From Entomortierella parvispora (Eukaryota > Mortierellomycota > Mortierellomycetes > Mortierellales > Mortierellaceae), in NCBI GenBank assembly GCA_963573315.1, contig OY752141.1:868001-932000 (forward strand): 64,000 nucleotides of DNA. The letters run 5' to 3'. A model generated the notes under the pieces. That model was given only the letters and a program-made list of their open reading frames with translations, was not told where the DNA came from and did not search any database. Shown piece after piece: positions 22,301 to 31,954 of this stretch; position 1 is the first letter of the stretch; the number at the start of each line of letters is the position of its first letter. A program made the translations under genes and the position numbers.

Positions 22301-24601
22301 TACACACACAGAGAGAGAGAGAGAGAGAAGAGTGCGGAGAGAATCAAACAGCCAAGTGAATGCTGTTTGTTATTGTTGTTGGTGTTGGATGCATGCAGTG
22401 GTGCAGGACCCGACCAACCCAGCAATGTTTGTGAGTGTGTGTGTTTGTGTGTGTGTGCGTCCTTGTGTATGGATGTACTCCAGACTAGCCAGACTAGACC
22501 CGAAGAGGGAGGGAAAGACGTGCTTGTTTGTGGGTCGTGGTGTTGCTGTCCAGCCAGCCAGAGAAGGGAACGCATGGAAGGAAGAGAGAGAGAGAGAGAT
22601 GGGACACGCACCACCGGCAGGCGTACATTGTGATTCAATGCTGGCTCCACTTTGGTTTACATCTCTGTTTCCTTCCTTCTCTCTCTTCCCTCTCTCTCTC
22701 TCTCTTACTCTTTCTCTTTCCTTCCTTCCTTCCTTCCTTCCTCTGTCTCTCCCTCCTTCCTCCTCTTCCTCCTCCTCCTCTTCTTCCGCACCTCCCCTTT
22801 CCTTCCTTCCTTCCTTCTTTCCTTCTCTCCTTCCCTCCTTCCTTCCTTCCTTCCTTCTGTCCGCTCCTTCCTTCTTCCTAATTCGCCTCTCTTTTTCTCT
22901 TTCCTCTTCTTCTCCCCCTGGACCTTGGTCTTCCTCACCCTCGACACAAACATATACACGCACTCACACACTCACACAGCCCGCCAGTCCACCCGCCAGC
23001 CCTCTGTTGCAAATCATCATTTGTGCTCGTCCTCGCCTTTGGTGTGTGTTGTTCCTGTCTCTCTCTTCTCCAGTGTTGCACATCTCTTGCATCCCTCCGA
23101 CCAACGCAGCCCTTGCGCCCAACTGAACCCTGTTATATTCCTCCGACCCATTCATTGCCTTTCTTGTTGGGCAAAGCCGATAAATTCTCCGTACAGTCCT
23201 TTGTTCCTTGTTCCTAACGCGTTCCTGTGTCTCTCTTCTCTCTTCGTTTGTCCAATCTATCGAATCTATCCATCTATCCAATACATCTATCCACGACACA
23301 AATAGTCCAAGATATCCAGAGCTGCTCTTCTTCTTCCTCTTCCTCTTCCTCCTCAAGCTCCTTCGCTCTCGATACTGTCTGTCTGTCTGTCTGTCTGCCT
23401 GCTGTTCGCCTGCCTGCTCTGCTCTGCTCTGCTCTGCGCACCCGTTCCTGCTCCCTGCACAGCGGCTGCCTTCGTGGATCCTCTTCATTTGCTTGCTTGC
23501 TCCTTGCCCCACACTCTTTCTCTCTCTTTCCCCCCCTTTTTTTACTGTCCTTTCTTCTCTCATTCATCTTTTCTCCCATCCCATCCCATCACTCACCACC
23601 ATCCATTCATCTCTGAAGAACGAACGCCTCCCTCCTTCTGCCTCCCTGGACGGCCCCTTTCTTCCTTCCCTCGTTGCTCTTCTTTCCTCTTTCCTCTCAC
23701 TCTTTCTTCTTTTTTATAACCCCAACAACGACTCATTCCTCCTCCCCCTGAAAGCAACGATGGCTGCCTAAATTCACTCTTCCGATTCAGCCTTCTTCTC
23801 TTCACGAGAACTTCTGTTGACGCTCCTTCCTCTGTAAAAACTATGCCGTACTTCTCCCTTTCAATTCTCGCTCAACCAGCAAGCACTTCCTGCTACTGCC
23901 TCGCCCTGCCTGCCCACCGCCAACAAAACCTCAACCAAGAACAAACTGCCCGTGCCTCCAACTCTAGTCAACCTCGCGTCGTTGCAACTGCCCAAACTTC
24001 AATTACCTTCAACACAGCCGCATTGCAACCCCTGGTCAACTAAGGACTCACAGTCAGGCCCCACCTTTGTTCTTTCCTACCTTCCTCTGTTTCCTTTTGC
24101 TTTTCACCCCTGTATTTTTGACCTGCCTTTTCCACCGCTGTATTTAATATCTCTGCCTCACTTCTTCATCGCCCAAAAAAAAAAAAAAAGGACAGCGCCT
24201 CGTCCTTCTACTACCCATTGCCACTGCCCCACTGACTCGTCTCCTCAACGCTGCCTGCCACTGCTGCGTGTTTCCAATCTTTCGCCTGTACAAAAACCAA
24301 TTCTCTCGTCGCTCTCTCGCTCGCCTTTTTTTTTTCTTTCTTCCTTCTTTTCAAACACCAGTCGTCATCCAACACACCTCCGTTTTGCTGCTCCCAGGCT
24401 TTGAATACTCGTTTTGTTCTGCCTTGGTCGAGTGCTTACATCTCCTGCTCTCCCACTCACTCACTCGCACACGTTCGCCACCTCAAGTTGTTGACCTCCG
24501 CCTTCTCCTGAGAAAAGCATCTTTTTGTCACCGTGCGTGCTCCATCTCCTTTTTTTTTCCTTACTTAACCCGAGCAAAGCCCAAAAAAAAACACCTCAAA
24601 G
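19305..24601. other. Gene-poor 5.3-kb region: RRM 3' flank and long kinase leader
   Basis: No exon with recognisable protein content was found. The region holds many A/T homopolymers (for example about 19649-19671 and 21009-21031), (CA)n/(TG)n near 22290 and 22435, GA-rich runs, and from 22650 to 24600 an almost continuous pyrimidine-rich strand. Short ATG frames occur in the last kilobase (ATG-GCT-GCC-TAA at 23760-23771 and a 66-codon frame at 23843-24043) and could be uORFs if transcribed. Most of the region is probably promoter and 5' UTR of the kinase. Confidence 0.5.
22660..22870 (+). repeat. Pyrimidine microsatellite, (CCTT)n / (TC)n / (TCC)n
   Basis: A simple-sequence block of CTCTCT, CTTCCTTCCTTC and CCTCCTCTT units on the plus strand. 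Its translations in any frame give only Ser/Leu/Phe/Pro or Glu/Lys/Arg low-complexity chains. Confidence 0.85.
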
Positions 24602-26605
24602 ATGAGCAACCAACTGTCTGCTGTCGATTCAGTGACGGGGGCCCGCGAAAAGATCGGTGATCTTCTACGCGATGGAGCCCAGCGCGTTTCATATCAAATT
24701 GTGGACGTGCTCGGCTACGGCACCTATGGCTGCATCTATCTCGCAAAGACTCTCTCGACTTCGCCCGGCGCCATCTCCGAGTTCAGGGCCATCAAGTGTC
24801 TTTCCAAGAAGGGTCTCAATCCTGCGCAATTGATCCTCCAGCGTCAAGAAATCGACCTTCACCTCTCGCTCTCGTCTGCCAGGAAAGGGCAGCACCCCCA
24901 TATCGTCGACATGTCGTCCGTGGTCGAAACCAAGGACTCGCTTTACCTGGTCATGGAGTACTGCCCCGGTGGTGATCTCTACGACACCATCACGTCCCAG
25001 CACGCAGCTGCGCACGATTCTGGAGTTGACTTTGCTCCTCCAGGTTCCGCTGGCGCCCGTTGTTTGAACGTGCACTCGGACGCGTCTGTGCTCGATGCCA
25101 TGGTCCAGATCATCTCTGCCTTGGCTCACTCGCACTCGCTCCAGGTATTTCATCGTGACCTCAAGCCCGAGAACATCTTGGTCGCCGGCGACGGTTCTCT
25201 CAAGTTGGCCGACTTTGGCTTGGCGACCAAGGAGCGCGTCTCGACCGATTTTGGATGCGGTAGTTCCTTTTACATGGCACCGGAACAGCAGCCCCGCACC
25301 TCGGTTGGTCGTCGCCCTTATTCTCCTTCAAAGTCGGATGTTTGGTCCTTGGGCATCATTTTTCTGAACCTGAGATTCGGTCGAAACCCCTGGAAGCTTT
25401 CTCGTGTGGACATGGATGCGACCTTTGCCGCCTATGCCCAGAATCCAGAAGTGTTGAAGGAAATGTTCCCAGAGCTCACCACTAGTGCCCTGTTCTTCTT
25501 GCAACGTGTTTTGTGCGTTGACCCCAGCGACCGGGCGGATTGCTTTGAGGCTCTGGAGCTTATTCGACGGGTCGACAGGATTGTCTGCGAGGACTCTGGT
25601 CTTGGCGATCGTGAACCCAAGGACTCGAGGACCGGATGTGATGATGACCGCGTCGACTCTGAGATGAGCGTCGATGACTCCTCTGTGGCTTCCTCTCGAT
25701 CTTCGGGACAGGATTCCTTGTCTCGCCAGTCAGGTGAGGACGAACAGGACGAGGATCGGGACGAGACCGAGGAGAGCTCAATGTTCCGCATGGAGGACGA
25801 CTATGGCGCTCGCAAGGGTCGTCGATCTTGTTCTTCCAGCTGGTCCATGTCCTCGTCCGGCCAGTCGATAAAGTCCTGGTCCGACATGATTGAAGAGGAC
25901 GAGATGGACTTTTCGTTGCCAGTGGAGTTTGGAGAGTCTGCCGCCGTTCTCAAGGAGGCCTCATCGGATGTGGAGACGGACAGTTGCATCTCGTTCGAGG
26001 TTGAGGACATTCAGCTCCATGAAGGCGATCATGTCGCCTCTGCTGCTGTTGTGAGCATCCACCACACCACCGACAACACCAGCAACACCCAAAAAACCAA
26101 CAACAACAACAACAACCCACCCTCCAGGGACGATCGCAATTACGTTTATCGTCCCGCCCACACTGATGACCCCAATGATGACTGTGCCACCACTTTTTAC
26201 ACCCAACGTTATGACCATACCAACTATCACACCAACCACAACAACCGCTACAACCACAACCACAACAAGCACCACTATTACAACAACACCAACTATTTCA
26301 ACAACCTTTGCAAGATCAACGCCCCGCCACCGCCTCCAGTGATGACGACACCACCCAGTCCTCTGTGGTCTCCGAATCTAGCCTGGATCGACGATGACCA
26401 CTCGTTTGATTTTGCTCAAGCCGGGTTCGCTAGGTTGTCGGAGCTGATGTTTCCTTCCTCCACTTTGAGCAACAACAACAGTCGCAACAACAGTCGCAAC
26501 AACAGTCGCAACAACAGTCGACCTTGCTCTCCAGCGCACTTCTTTGCCCCTTTGCACGGAGGCCGCAGTGGCGTCTTTGGCTTTAGCCCTCGCGACCCAG
26601 CATGA
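24602..26605 (+). CDS. Ran1/Sks1/Vhs1-type serine/threonine kinase
   Basis: Single exon, 667 residues. Kinase domain about residues 30-330: glycine loop LGYGTYGCIY, catalytic lysine in AIKCLSKKG, HRDLKPEN near residue 185, DFGLAT, then DFGCGSSFYMAPEQ, a signature of the fission-yeast Ran1 / budding-yeast Sks1-Vhs1 group, and SDVWSLGIIFLNLRFGRNPW. A 25-residue insert (AAAHDSGVDFAPPGSAG) lies between the hinge and the alphaE helix. The C-terminal half is Ser/Glu/Asp-rich, then Asn/His/Tyr-rich, with four RNNS-type repeats. The group acts in nutrient (glucose/nitrogen) control of growth and differentiation; that role here is inferred. An intronless kinase after a very long pyrimidine leader stands out among its intron-rich neighbours. 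Confidence 0.9.
   Translation: MSNQLSAVDSVTGAREKIGDLLRDGAQRVSYQIVDVLGYGTYGCIYLAKTLSTSPGAISEFRAIKCLSKKGLNPAQLILQRQEIDLHLSLSSARKGQHPHIVDMSSVVETKDSLYLVMEYCPGGDLYDTITSQHAAAHDSGVDFAPPGSAGARCLNVHSDASVLDAMVQIISALAHSHSLQVFHRDLKPENILVAGDGSLKLADFGLATKERVSTDFGCGSSFYMAPEQQPRTSVGRRPYSPSKSDVWSLGIIFLNLRFGRNPWKLSRVDMDATFAAYAQNPEVLKEMFPELTTSALFFLQRVLCVDPSDRADCFEALELIRRVDRIVCEDSGLGDREPKDSRTGCDDDRVDSEMSVDDSSVASSRSSGQDSLSRQSGEDEQDEDRDETEESSMFRMEDDYGARKGRRSCSSSWSMSSSGQSIKSWSDMIEEDEMDFSLPVEFGESAAVLKEASSDVETDSCISFEVEDIQLHEGDHVASAAVVSIHHTTDNTSNTQKTNNNNNNPPSRDDRNYVYRPAHTDDPNDDCATTFYTQRYDHTNYHTNHNNRYNHNHNKHHYYNNTNYFNNLCKINAPPPPPVMTTPPSPLWSPNLAWIDDDHSFDFAQAGFARLSELMFPSSTLSNNNSRNNSRNNSRNNSRPCSPAHFFAPLHGGRSGVFGFSPRDPA
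26474..26520 (+). repeat. In-frame 12-bp tandem repeat in the kinase tail
   Basis: About four copies of AACAACAGTCGC encode repeating N-N-S-R in the C-terminal tail. It keeps frame and is likely to vary in copy number between strains. Confidence 0.85.
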
Positions 26606-27289
26606 GATCTTTTTTTTTTTTATCTTTTTTTTCTTTCGTCTTTATCTCTTGACCATCAGTTGTGGAAGTGGATGGTAGAGATTTTTTTTACTAGTATTTT
26701 TCTTTCGCCCTTTTTTCTTTTCTTTTTTTTTTTTTTAGCTCCTCTTTTTTTTCTTTCTTTTTTTTCTTTTTTTTTTCTTTACCTTTTTTTTTTTTTTTTT
26801 TTTTTGTGGTCTCTGTCCGCAGAAAACTGGGATACCGACCACTAGTTCAGGATCCATACCCAAAAAGAAGGGAACCCCCACTTGTTCCTTTGTTTCTAGA
26901 GTTCATACCCCAAACCCAACCCCCAACACCCTTCTTTTGACCCATACTTTGTGTGCTTTTTTGATAAGAAGCGAAACCCTTGTCCCCCCCGTTGTTCCTT
27001 TGCTCTATCCCCTCCATGGTTGGCCATTCAGAAGAAAAAAGAATAAAACTTTGGCACAGAAATCAAACAAACTACAGTAGACTAATTAGGAAAACCGTTG
27101 AACATGACATGTGTTTGAGTCCTTGCATTTTTTTTTACGTATTGTTACTGCTTTCCGTTGCACGTGTCAACGCATCATGTCCCACATCTTCCAATGCTCT
27201 GCAAAAGACTCGATAGTGAATATCGGTCTTCAATGGCTTCAAATATCTAGAGAGTATTGAAAAAGAAGACAAAGAACGTCAAGGATCGA
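26606..27289. other. T-rich spacer between convergent kinase and CENP-L genes
   Basis: Long T runs (about 26704-26805) and AT-rich sequence, probably the 3' UTRs of the two convergent genes. No gene seen. Confidence 0.5.
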
Positions 27290-29228
27290 TCAGCCCCACA
27301 GCATGGCTTTCATTTCGCCCTGAACAAAGACCAGATCAACAGTTGGAGGCGTCGGCATTGCATCCCCTTCTTTTTTTTTTTTTTTTTTTTTTTTTTACCT
27401 TTGCTTTCCCTTCTCCAGCAATGAACCAGGCGGTACAGCCAGCTCTTGTCAGTTCCATGCGACCAAAGTCAATTTTCATTGACCGTGACAAATGATCTTC
27501 CAACCCTTCCAGAAATCCTGCACTGGACTGGTCGACACGACTTTTGGGGGGTGGGGTGGAAAAAGAGGTTGCGGATCAAATTCAATGACAGGAGGGGGGG
27601 TATCATTAGTTTTTTCACAGTAAACGGGGTCATGAACAATATAGACTGACCGGGCCTGGGAGATCATAGGATATTCCAATGAGAAGATAGAAAATACCTC
27701 ACTAATAACTGCCTTGCTTCATCCGGCTGTAATGAAACGGTGATGGTCTTCAATCCTGTCACTGCCTGTGGCAACGCATAGGTTAATTCGATTGAACGGC
27801 CCTTCTTCTCGGCTGATTCCAAAAAAAAAAAGGGAGATCCATAAAGAGAAGGATCCTTGTCAGATTAGACACCATAAACACTTGCACACAAAGTGCACAA
27901 ATATTCCCCCCAAAAATGAATGTTTTTTTCCCCTCTGCATACCTCCTCCTTCTGCTTGTTTGTACATGACCTCCAAAGACGAATCCACAATCTTTCGCAA
28001 TTCAAACGTTTGGAACAAGAGTCGACAGATCCTGCAGTCAAACTTTCGTTCCAACCATTGCAACACCAATTGTCCAATCACTGCAGAGGTCTTGAGAAAG
28101 ACAAGGTTGAAATGTGTGAATTCTGTTAGCAGAAAAGAAAAGAAAAAAAGAAAGAGGACAAAAAAGTGTTAGTTTCGTGTCCGACAACGACAATGACAAC
28201 AAGCAAGGACATTTGCAATTATATACTGGTAGAAAGAAGCCCGTATTTACCTGATCGAGCAGCAGGGATATCCTTATCGAGCGGGTCCAACATCAAGGCA
28301 CAGTAATACAGCTGGTCTTTTACTTTGCCTATTGCATTAACAAACAACAATGTCAGGTTCAAAGTACAAACCAAGAATTCATGCATCTCTCTCTGTCTTT
28401 TGTTCCTTATTTTGAGCGCACTCGAGTAAAAAAACCTCCATGGACAGCTTGCTTCCTTACCTTTGGGTCGTATTGTGAGTGTGATAAGAAGCGATTCTTT
28501 ATGCTCGTTTGGCCTTTGCAGATCCTGTTCCTTTTCAGCAGGGTTCTCTTCCTCCACCGGGGGGTCTTGCAAGATCAGTCGTTCGAATGTCACACTCTTG
28601 ATATCGCCTGGATGATCCAGAGTGTCAATGATATTATGGCCTGCATTGTCGATTTGCACTGGAAAGGCGCGATTATTGTTGACAAAAGTAGTGGTGGTGG
28701 TCAAGGCAGAGCCGGTTTGTGGGTTGAGGGCGGAGGATGTGAAATTGACGGCGTTGGCGGCAATGAAAGACAAGAGTTCCTGCTCATAGGTGGAATATTG
28801 GCTTGAATCATGGTGGAAAAATGGCGTGGTCCTGTAGAGATTCCAGGTTTTGTTGAACAAGGAGGCTATTCGTGGCCAAAGTCAGTCAGTCAGTCAGCCA
28901 GTCGATCAGCCAGTCAGTCAGCCAGTCAGTTCAGTTTGGTCAGGATAGGAGGAACAAACCACACAGGAACAGGAAAAAGAAAAAAGAAAAAAGAAAAAAC
29001 ACGACCGTGTCACCTACCCTTTGGCGCAGTAGAGGGTGTGTCTTGTTGGTCGTCGGTGTGGCGTGCCTTCTTGCGCGGGTGGGCGCGGGGTGATTGTGTG
29101 TCTGCAGCGGAAGCAGTGGTGTCGTCGTAGACAGGGGTTGGATTGTGAATAAGCGAATGCAACGAGGCGCGGGTGCGAGGCTTCCTGATGGAACCGTCGA
29201 GAGAGTCGGAAGGAGCGATGGAAGACAT
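27290..29228 (-). CDS. CENPL: Inner kinetochore protein CENP-L (Fta1 family)
   Basis: Seven exons: 29228-29018, 28865-28461, 28328-28251, 28122-27943, 27812-27698, 27522-27399, 27319-27290. All phases match, giving 380 residues. After a disordered N-terminus (about 70 residues with PRKKARH), the CENP-L/Fta1 blocks appear in order: SLFNKTWNLYRTTPFF, a middle barrel-like region with LLITLTIRPK and DQLYYCALML, then VLQWLERKFDC, TYALPQAVTGLKTITVSL and the closing MKIDFGRMELTR. CENP-L pairs with CENP-N in the CCAN at centromeric nucleosomes. The gene is divergent from annexin across 339 bp. Intron 1 carries CAGT repeats and intron 6 a 26-nt T run. Family assignment rests on remembered motifs, not a search. 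Confidence 0.8.
28880..28934 (+). repeat. (CAGT)n / CAGCCAGT repeats in CENP-L intron 1
   Basis: AGTCAGTCAGTCAGTCAGCC-type units fill most of the 3' part of intron 1, close to the acceptor. Simple slippage repeat. Confidence 0.8.
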
Positions 29229-29567
29229 GATGCAGCGAACGAGCGAGATTCAGAGATTGATCGTTGCTCTAGAGAGAAAGACTGGAGACAAGGAGAGAAG
29301 CGGGGATGAGAGCAGCGAATGATGATTGAATGACGCGCATCAAGGTCTCTCTGTCTCTGTGATGCCGAGAAGGTGACAAGGTGACAGAGTGGGCTGAAGA
29401 GGAACACAAAAAGAAAAGAAAAAATCGCTCCGCCCCCCGCGCCCCTTTTGAAGTGAACACCAAAATCGCACTTTTTCTTTTTTTCTTTCTTTCTTTTCTC
29501 TCTTCTCCTTTCCTCCCCTCCTTCGTTCTTTCCGTTTCCCGCCACTTTTCTCTCTCTCTCTCCAGCA
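29229..29567. promoter_or_regulatory. Divergent promoter CENP-L / annexin
   Basis: A 339-bp spacer between two divergent starts. The annexin side is pyrimidine-rich just before the ATG, as in other genes here. No specific site was recognised. Confidence 0.45.
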
Positions 29568-31729
29568 ATGTCCTACTACCCTCCAGCCCAGGGCGGCTAC
29601 GGATACCCCTATCCTCCCCAGCAGCAGTACGCTGCCGGTGCACCCATCCCCGGATACCCCGTCATGCAGCAGCAGCCCCCTCCTCCCCAGCAGGGCTACT
29701 ACCCACCCCAGGGACCGCCCCCCGGCTCAGTCCCCATTGGCGCGCCCGGCTACAGCTACTACCCGCAGCCCCAGGGACCACCCCCTCCCATGCACCATGC
29801 TCCTCCTCCCTCTGCGTCTCCATATGGCTACCCTTCCGCTGCTCCCCCTGCTGCTCCCATGGTGCCCGTCGTCATGCCTGTCGCCACTATGCCCGTGCAG
29901 CTCATATCCGCCCCCACCATGCCCATGCAGGCACCCACCAGCTACTTTGCCCCAGGAACAGGAGGTCCTGTTCCCACGCCGCAACAGGATGCAGAGACGA
30001 TTCATCGCGCCTGCAAGGGATTCGGAACTGATGAGAGGAGCGTCATTAGTGTTGTTGGTAAAGTGAAGGAAGGGCTTTGTGTGTGTCTCTGTCTCTGTCT
30101 CTGTGTCTGAAGTGTGGGAAACGCCAGGAAATCTCGTTCGCTCCCCTGGAATCGCATCTCATTGAATCCCTTTTGCTCAACTGCTGACCGACTGACTTGA
30201 TCCACTTTTTTCTTTTTTTTCCTTTTTTTCTGTTTGTTGAAACCTTCCGTCAACACACCACAGCCTGCAGGACCTCTGAGCACTTGGCGGCCGTAGCCTC
30301 GGTTTACAAACAGTTTTATGGACGGGATCTGGTCGACGTGCTGGACAAGGAGACGAGTGGACATTTTGGACGGGCGCTCCACTATCTGATCCTGCCTCCC
30401 ATCGTTCTGGATGCAGAGCTTCTTCATGAAGCAATCATGGGCGCGGGCACGAATGAGCGGGTGAGTCTTCTTCCTTTTCTCTCTCTCTCTTCCTCTTTCC
30501 CCTCTATTTTTATTTTTACGCCCTTTTGCTTGGCAGTAGAAACGTGCCTTCTTTAGAGAATGCTGTAGATCATCCCAGGAGAGAAAAGGCAACATCGCGG
30601 GTGGTGCAATCTTTGCAGGCTCGTCTTTGCCACCATTGGAGCGGCAAAGAAAAAAAGGAAAAAAAAGCTTGCGCACTCTTCACATCAGTAACAATCGATG
30701 CGATTGCGGCGCTATTACCATCATCACGATCCTCCCTCCTCGTCACTGCGCATTCGTCAGCTAACCAATTGGTAATATCTTTGTTTTTTTTGTATTCGTA
30801 GTGCCTGATTCAGATTCTTGTCGGACGATCAAATGCAGACATGGCCCAGCTCAAGAACATGTACTACACTCGTTATCGCAGAAACTTGGAATCCGACGTC
30901 CGAGGAGATGTCAGCGGATACTTTGAAAAGCTCTTGATGATCTGCCTCCAGGTAATTGAAAAATAAGAGGCGAGAAAAAGAGTCGACAAGTTTGGTGTTT
31001 TTGGTTCACATGGACACTTTGCTATCTTTGATTTGTTGCTTTTGTACTCTTTTTTTGCTTCTCCTTTTTCTTTGTTAACCGTGAGGCTGACTCTTCCTTG
31101 TTATTTTGTTATTTGTAGGGAACACGCGATGAGATGGGACAATATCAATACAATGTCGAAGCGGATGTGCATAGTCTGTACAAGGCAGGAGAGGGTCGCA
31201 TTGGCACGGACGAATCTCACTTTATCCATGTCTTGACCAACCGACCCGACGCCCATCTGAGGGCAGTCTTTCAACAATACCAGAGCAGATATGGCAAAAA
31301 GTTTACAAAAGTCATCAAGAAGGAGTTTTCAGGGTGGATCAAGACCGCTCTTTGTTACCTTGGTAAATGATCGACATCTCTTGCCCTCTTTATTTTCTTT
31401 TTTTGTTTCGCCTTGTGCTTGCATGTCAACTAACCCTCGCGTCCTCTTCTTCTTTCTCACTGACTGTCGGGTACACAGTCAACTGGACCTACAACCCAGC
31501 TCATTGCATCGCCAAAAACCTGGAAAAATCCATGGAGGGCGTAGGCACGGATGACAAGCAGCTGACAAGATTGTTGGTGAGGAACAGGGCACAGCCCTTC
31601 ATGAACTCGGTCAAGGCCGCTTACCTCCTCAAATACAGACGCTCCTTGCGCGACAGAGTCAAGGGCGAGACCAGTGGCGACTACCGACGCACCCTTCTGT
31701 CCACCCTTGGCGAGCCTGAACATTACTGA
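29568..31729 (+). CDS. Annexin with Pro/Tyr/Gly/Gln-rich N-terminal tail
   Basis: Five exons: 29568-30057, 30264-30460, 30802-30951, 31119-31362, 31479-31729; 443 residues. Residues 1-135 are a YP-rich, PPQQ-rich low-complexity tail like that of annexin A7/A11 and fungal annexins. Four annexin repeats follow: (1) AETIHRACKGFGTDERSVISVV, split by the first intron; (2) AELLHEAIMGAGTNER; (3) DVHSLYKAGEGRIGTDES; (4) AKNLEKSMEGVGTDDKQL. The type II calcium motif GxGTD is kept in repeats 1 and 4, while repeats 2 and 3 have GAGTN and RIGTD. Calcium-dependent phospholipid binding on the cytosolic membrane face is expected, and the tail may drive self-association. Confidence 0.92.
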
Positions 31730-31954
31730 TGATCCTCTATCTGCTTGTACTTTTTCCCCACCCCTTCTTTCTTTTCTGTTGTTTAACCTTTAACGGACTT
31801 TTTGTTTGCTACTCTATGTAATTCTGTCATAATCAATATATCATTGCAAGCATAACCAAAGGTTAAACATATTCTTTCAAATCAGAGGACGAACAATCGC
31901 AACAAAAGTAAAGGAGGGCAGACGAGGAGATGAGGATATCAAAAGTTATTTCTT

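Noticed and set aside
22332-23305. Several overlapping long frames on both strands in the pyrimidine-rich leader
   Set aside because: They are translations of microsatellites (poly Ser/Leu/Phe or Glu/Lys/Arg) and change content entirely with frame.
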